Assembly: GCF_901709675.1 (NCBI RefSeq)
Contig: NC_051094.1
Location: 11,528,501 to 11,592,500 of the forward strand
Source of the DNA: Syngnathus acus
Lineage: Eukaryota > Chordata > Actinopteri > Syngnathiformes > Syngnathidae
Length of the DNA: 64,000 nucleotides
Reading direction: 5' to 3'
Under the pieces are notes generated by a model. It saw only the letters and a program-made list of their open reading frames with translations. It did no database searches and was not told where the DNA came from. Position numbers and translations under genes: made by a program. Of this stretch, positions 58,155 to 64,000 are shown piece by piece (the stretch's first letter is position 1; each line of letters starts with the position of its first letter).

Positions 58155-60708
58155 GCTTTTTGTGACATATCCGTTCAATACCTCATGATACAACCAACTA
58201 CACACTCATCACAGTATTCTCACTTCAATGGAACTTACTTGGTTCTACCTCATAGCTAGTAACCTACCGGGCACAGACAAGTTCACTGTTCGAAATCCAT
58301 TTTAGGGCATATGATGTACAGTATTTTGCCAATCCATTGAAAGAATATTCTCTCATTGTAAAGCCTTCATAGACAGGGGAAGTATTCCTTGTTGATTGTA
58401 TGGGTTGGATTAACAAGCAGGTGATCTTCTAAAGAGTACATTTAGGATTCTCGCGTTTGTTTTTTGGACCCTTTAGCAAGAGACAGAGAATAGATGGCCC
58501 ACTAGAATATCGGTTTGCTGTCTAAAGTGTTTTTCCAACAAAACACATAGTTTTTACCTCATCGCTAATACTGGTGGCATGCTGTTATATAATCACGGTT
58601 TTAGATATGTAAACTGTGAAAAGGGGGCTCACTTGAAGTCCCACCTATTCGCCCACACTGGGATTTGATATTTACATTGTGTAACTTGTTTTGACCCGAA
58701 GTAGGTAAGGTAAGGTAAGCTACAACTCATTTTTCATTCACTACAGTTGCAACAACTCCGGATCCGTTCACGCACAGTACAGCAAAAGTACTAATATCAA
58801 TAATATGCAAAAAGCCGCAAAGGAATCTCAGCCATTTTGACATGGTTTGTCTTCCGTTATTTACGAGTACTATTGTATTTTTGTTTTGTTTTGTTATTTT
58901 CTTCCCCCCATTCTATCCTACCTGCCGTCTTTCTCTGCATTGGTGCGGGTCAAATACTATTAATGTAAAGACTAAGGTTGTTTTCAGCAATCAGTACCAC
59001 TTTTTGTTTGACATGTGGTGGCTAAAACAAGAGGAACGTAAATGTTAAAGGTGGCAAAAGTATGTGATACAAAGTATTGATGCACTTTGCAAAGTTAGCG
59101 GAAGGGATTGACGTCCCAGTGATAGTTTGCTGATCTCGTTTTAAACCCGATGCTGCAGTGTCAAGAGTTAGTTGGCAGCAGTTACTACACACAACATGAT
59201 GAGACTCTGCAACCACAAGATTACTAATAGCTATGAATCATGCAAATGTCTTGTGTTTTTACTGTTTTATTGAACCATGGGGACTGGGGCTTTGGGTAGA
59301 AATTAGTATATCAAGACTGTTTTATATCCATTGTGATTTTTCATTTTTGATTCTTAAAAGGCACTTGTAAGGCCTGCTTGATTATCCTTTCATAGCTATT
59401 TGGTCATTTCAAGCGCAGCAACTTGGTCTCTTTTTGAAACATCGCTGTCTTATCCATCCAAATGAGTTAATGCCTTTTTTGTGGTGCAATTTTGCTATAT
59501 AGCAATATGACCTATTGTTTTGCCAAGTTGGATTAAGAGGGTGGCCATTATTATAAATTTCTTATTTGCAGTCATTATCTTTACGAGGCAGTTGAGAGGG
59601 TACATTTCATTATTGTGAATTTCAATAGAATTTGGTTATCATTCTTTTTTTTCTTCTTTTTTTTTTTATAGTTGTTTGTTACTTAAAGTCTTGGTTAATA
59701 ACCACTTTTTTTCAATGTCAAATTGTCAACAGTACTCTTTACATGAATGTTTACTCCATTTATTTCCGTCATGTTTGTTTTTGTCCGCTACTGATTTTTA
59801 AATCTGATTCTGCCAATGATTGCCCAGAAATGATTTGCGAGTGAAAGGTACAAGCTGCTTCATGTTTGTGCCATGAGTTCACACCAAAGATTATCTCATT
59901 ATTTTTAGGTGTCTATTTTTGAGTGTATTTCATAAGTGAATGCTTACCAAGAGCAATGGGTTATTCATTAAACGTTGCCACGTTAATTGCTATTTGAAAG
60001 GAATGTAAGCTCCCCACTTAAAACAATCATTTGCAACAAATCTGAACAATTTGCGATTAATATCATAATTAGCAATGTTAATTTAAGCCATAAAATAAGT
60101 GATAGTAAATTGTGTGCAATAGGTAATGTAATTGTGTGAAGCCAATGTAAACAAAAAAAAAAAGAGTCCTTCACAACCAGTGGCATTTAAACCTAGTGCC
60201 TTCCCACAAGCTTTACATTTTAGAGTTTGGCACTTAGAATAATGTGCCTCATTTCTTTGTAAATGGATTGAATCAAGAGATTTTGATGAAACGTAGCTAG
60301 CGACATTGTAAAGTAGTTTCACGATGAAATGAATTCTCCAATGTGTCATCCATTTTGTACTTTTTCAGCTCATGTCTTACCCTCTTGTTCCCATTTTATC
60401 AAATGAAAGCCTTTTTTTTTTTTTTGCTTCTGATTTTATTTTATTTTCATGGGACAAATGACTATCTGAGGTAGCAAGTGATAACAATCAAATGGGGCTA
60501 TTGGGTTGTACTCAGAGAGAGATTTGTTTATCCCTCCACTCTAGCCAGTGAGGACAATCCCATCTATGTGCCGTACTTGTTCCGTCTTTCAATGAATGAA
60601 TGAAGGAAGGAGATGCATGGAACACGCAAATCTACTTCCCTCTCCTGCTCCAATACAGGCAGGAGAGCAGCTGCTTAAAAAAAAATAGTAAAGTATGTGT
60701 GCATTTTA

Positions 60709-60714
60709 AATAAA
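60709..60714 (+). terminator. zbtb34: candidate proximal polyadenylation signal
   Basis: AATAAA within GCATTTTAAATAAACTGAAG, followed by A-rich rather than T-rich sequence. A weaker candidate than the distal signal. Confidence 0.35.
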
Positions 60715-61393
60715 CTGAAGGAAAGAAAAAAAACGCGTACCCTATACTGTAGTTGAATTGCACGTTTCGCAACCACAAAAAAAAACAAAAAACACAAAAT
60801 TATATCCAATTGCCAATGGATACTTTCGAAACTTGAGTTCTTTTTGAAATTTTGTCATTGATTGCGCACTTAACAGTTCTCATGACTAGTACATTACAGT
60901 CCATCTGGAAATTGTATCTATCCAGCTATAATGGCCTCATTTGCTTAGGCAGGGTCTTTTCCTCGATAAAATATGCTTTTTTTTTTTAAAACTAGTAAGG
61001 TTTTGTTTTCCTATCAAATAAGTATATAAGTCCATGTATAGGTAAATGGCGGGGGTATTGTTTGAATGCTTTTCATGTAGCTATATTTACTTAAGTCATA
61101 GTATACACACAACCAACTGACCTTGACACACTCTCTAGTTGACTTTTGTAAGTTCTTAATTCCACACTCAATACAGGAGATACCATACGGGCCACACCTA
61201 ATCAAAAGGAAGTGTTTACAGGGAAGGCTGTCCGACTACTTTTGAAATTGCAGCTCATCCTCTTAAACTCACTTCAGGTAGTTTACAAACACTGATACTG
61301 GCTTGGAAAAATAATCTTAGGTCTTCCGTAGCATTTTTTTTCTTTTTTTTTTTTTTCCCAGTTTCTGTCCACTGTGTATTATTAAAAGAAAGC

Positions 61394-61399
61394 AATAAA
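61394..61399 (+). terminator. zbtb34: candidate distal polyadenylation signal
   Basis: AATAAA followed by TTTTATAAAAGTGGTGTATT, a U/GU-rich downstream element. It would end the zbtb34 transcript near 61415. Confidence 0.45.
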
Positions 61400-61420
61400 C
61401 TTTTATAAAAGTGGTGTATT

Positions 61421-64000
61421 TGGATCATCAAGCCTATTGAAATATTGGCCTGTTATATGAAATAAACTTAATGTCAGGGAGCTATTCAATTAAAATAAAA
61501 CCAGGAAAATTTGATAATGATTCGTTGCTTTTTTTTTTATATATATATATTCACTGAACACTTTTGGACAGGTTGGCTTCCTCTTTAGAAAAATAATTCT
61601 CATGATATATACATGCAGTGTATATAGTAAAGGAAAAATGATCAAATTCTAGTGAACTGCAACAGAAAAACTGAGCATGTGGCTCAGTCATCTACTCTGC
61701 ACTGGGCAGAGTTGCAACTCCAGCTGTATCAAAATAACGAAAGGGATTTTTGGGCTGTTTAGCCATGTTTTGGGAGTGGGCTGTGTGTTGTCATGTTCTG
61801 ATTTGGTGGACACGTCCGGCTCCTCAGTTGCAGAGACTTTGTTGCAATTGTTCACAATAAGAGGGAAGTTAGTAAGCTCAACATCAGTTCCCTCAACGCA
61901 CTATAATGTCTCTTGCTCATGTATTTGGGAACAAGGCTAAAAAAAAAAAAAAACTTAGAACTTTCAACTCAGGGTGTATAGTGTTTTAAAAATGGTCTCA
62001 TTGGGCAGCATCCTATGTCCGTAATTGTGCACTTCTCTTCAGGTGGGGGAACAAGTCCTCCAGTCAGTGGTTTCCATACATTCTGCCTCAAGGTCTCAAT
62101 GAGTCCATTATGTTCCACAGAGCTGAAGCTTGAGGTCCGGTTAAGGGCCACAAAAACTGAGTCATGACAGCACATGTGCCCCAGCTCCTGTTTTGTCCAC
62201 TCTCCACACAACCTCACAACCCAACTGTGAACCTCAGAACTCTACTGTTTTGTACAACTATGAAGTAAATGAAGCAAGCTCAAGCTGACGTATCTATTGC
62301 CATTTATTTGAGTTTTATTTTATAGCATGAAATAAAAGTATATTTATTCAAATTATATATTTTACTCATAATCATTCTGTGCAGCTTCATTTTGGTCCTT
62401 AAGCTTGTAAATTGCTTTTTTATTAAGGAAAAAAATGTCAAGACAAAAATGCGTTTGTAAAATAAAGACGCTGATTTGGCAATTTCTTGTCTTTTGTATT
62501 GTGTTACCATTATTAATTGCATCATTGAGTACCAAAACTGATTTTCACTAGAAGTTAACACCATTCAGATGAGTAATTTCACAACATTTGCTGTAATTAC
62601 TGCATTTTTTGTTTTGTTTTGGATAAGAGTTGAAAATCATTTGTAGAGGAATTACTTCATCCTGTAGAGGGAGCCATATATCACCAATTGTAGGCTCACT
62701 CTTTTTGGGGGTAATGGCCCTCAATGACGTGGGCTGTAAAGCAGCCTACTGTTTTGCAATGGAACCACCATTGTGCTTTAAAAAGTGCTAGAAAACCAAA
62801 AGGCTGTTAAAACAAGAATTGCAATGTATTCTCTTCTAAAATGATAAATATTAGTAATCTCTGATGTGTTTCTAAAACGATAATAGCAAACTAGCAAACT
62901 AATAGATCAAGCACTTCCATGTGTTTTGAATCAGCAAGTGATTCATTCAGTTTTTTAATTATCACTGTGCTCCTTTGAATAATTTGCAACCCGAACATGC
63001 ACATATGATGTTAAGATTAACATAATTTAAGCACACTTACGAACAATTCCCAGATGAACTTTAAGCAGGGGTGCGCAGATGGGATTTTGAAACTTGGCAT
63101 AAGGACCAAGTTTATACAAAATGAGAGTTTTAATGAGAATATTTTTAAAGGTGTGAATTAAAACGAAAACAATTCTTGCTTTAAAACAATGAAAACTTCT
63201 TTAGTTTTGATTATTTATCTTTGGGGGACCTCTAAAAATGTTGGTGCCCCTACGAAATTGCCTGTGTTTGCCTCGGGTTTGCCTCATGTCCTACCTTGCA
63301 AACCATCTAATCCTTTTTTAGTGTAGGATGGGAAAAGTATGAGAAGACCGAGGCTACGAGCCTGGCAAACCAGTACACATTGGGTCTGGCTTGCCAGGCT
63401 ACAGGTGTGAAACTCAAGGCTTGAGAACCTTGACATATTTGCAGCCTCATTTTGCAAAAGCAAATTGTGTGCATCGACTGAAACAAATGTAATATTTGAA
63501 GTTTTTTTTTACTGGCCTTTGATTTCAAAGATAGTTATTCATTAATTTGTTGTGTATATGTAATATGAACTGATTATACAGTCATCAGGCTCTCCGAGGG
63601 AACCCTAACTATGACTCTGAAAATGTTAGACACCCCTGCTAAACCTGATGCTATATTAATTGATCATCTGGAACCCTTTCCCGATTCGTACAAATTGACT
63701 AGTCTTAATTGTACATCTTGGAGCTCTCATACGATAGGAGATGCAGCTTACGTTTGCATTATGCCTTTGTCATTAACATGAAGATTGAGTCATTTGTTGA
63801 TTTCACCCAATAGCAACAATGGAAATAAGTATTTTATTCCGTACTTGACTGTTAGGAATGTTATAACCACAAACATTTGTACTGTTTATAAAAGTTATAT
63901 GATGATGTTACAAGAATAGTCCACTACTTCTAAATCGGACCACAATTTCAAAGTGCCACTGTGATGACAATATCATATTTTCTCTATGGAAGGAAAAAGT
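61421..64000. other. flank downstream of zbtb34
   Basis: AT-rich DNA with no recognised gene. It includes two adjacent minus-strand open stretches (61969-62217 and about 61684-61895) that I cannot identify, and a strong hairpin at 63359-63400. In human the next genes are RALGPS1 and ANGPTL2; neither is visible here. Confidence 0.5.
63359..63400. repeat. 15-bp inverted repeat (hairpin)
   Basis: Left arm AGCCTGGCAAACCAG (63359-63373), a 12-base loop, right arm CTGGCTTGCCAGGCT (63386-63400); 14 of 15 positions pair. Confidence 0.88.

Larger units (their letters stand above)
57669..61420 (+). other. zbtb34: zbtb34 3' UTR (probable)
   Basis: No coding sequence was recognised after the stop. AATAAA hexamers occur at 60709-60714 and 61394-61399. 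The second, followed by T-rich sequence, would give a UTR of about 3.7 kb; long UTRs are usual for ZBTB34. It contains a 17-base C run (57867-57883) and a T run of 25 bases (58120-58144). The 3' end is inferred from hexamers only. Confidence 0.5.

Overview
The window is genomic DNA from a ray-finned fish, probably a percomorph teleost. The evidence is vertebrate exon/intron structure with GT-AG splicing, dense CA/ATCC/TATC/ATT microsatellites, a Rex3-like RTE tail ending in (GATG)n, fish-type DNA transposon relics, and the linkage of lmx1b with zbtb34, which also holds on human 9q33.3. The species cannot be fixed from the sequence alone.

Only two protein-coding genes are convincing, both on the + strand. 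(1) lmx1b occupies up to about 26.1 kb. Six exons (18686-25123) encode the C-terminal part of this LIM-homeodomain transcription factor, from just before the second LIM domain to the stop. They join in frame at canonical splice sites. The exons for the N-terminus and first LIM domain were not seen, so bases 1-18685 are probably the inside of the large upstream intron. A roughly 0.95-kb 3' UTR follows, with AATAAA at 26066. (2) zbtb34 has one main coding exon (56145-57668: BTB domain, linker, three C2H2 fingers). A candidate first exon ends at a donor at 51224, next to a CpG-richer stretch that is probably the promoter. A long 3' UTR probably runs to about 61.4 kb. The candidate first exon is open in frame with the coding exon, so an N-terminally extended isoform is possible.

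Layout: 1-18.7 kb, lmx1b intron with several complex blocks that look like conserved regulatory DNA, plus a hAT-like non-autonomous element at 6.8-7.6 kb; 18.7-26.1 kb, lmx1b exons and 3' UTR; 26.1-51 kb, intergenic, with a Rex3-like tail, a solo LTR with 5-bp target duplication (27.8-28.2 kb), a decayed Tc1/mariner transposase relic (48.7-49.8 kb), many microsatellites and enhancer-like blocks; 51-57.7 kb, zbtb34, whose intron holds three more repeat elements; 57.7-64 kb, 3' UTR and flank. zbtb43, which lies between LMX1B and ZBTB34 in human, was not found here.

Both genes encode nuclear DNA-binding regulators. Nothing suggests that they act as one system; the large noncoding space most likely carries lmx1b regulatory elements. 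I found no clear new biological system. The most interesting points are the alternative zbtb34 N-terminus with stop/start-overlapping uORFs, a readable lmx1b intron-7 extension, enhancer-like blocks, and a few strong hairpins.
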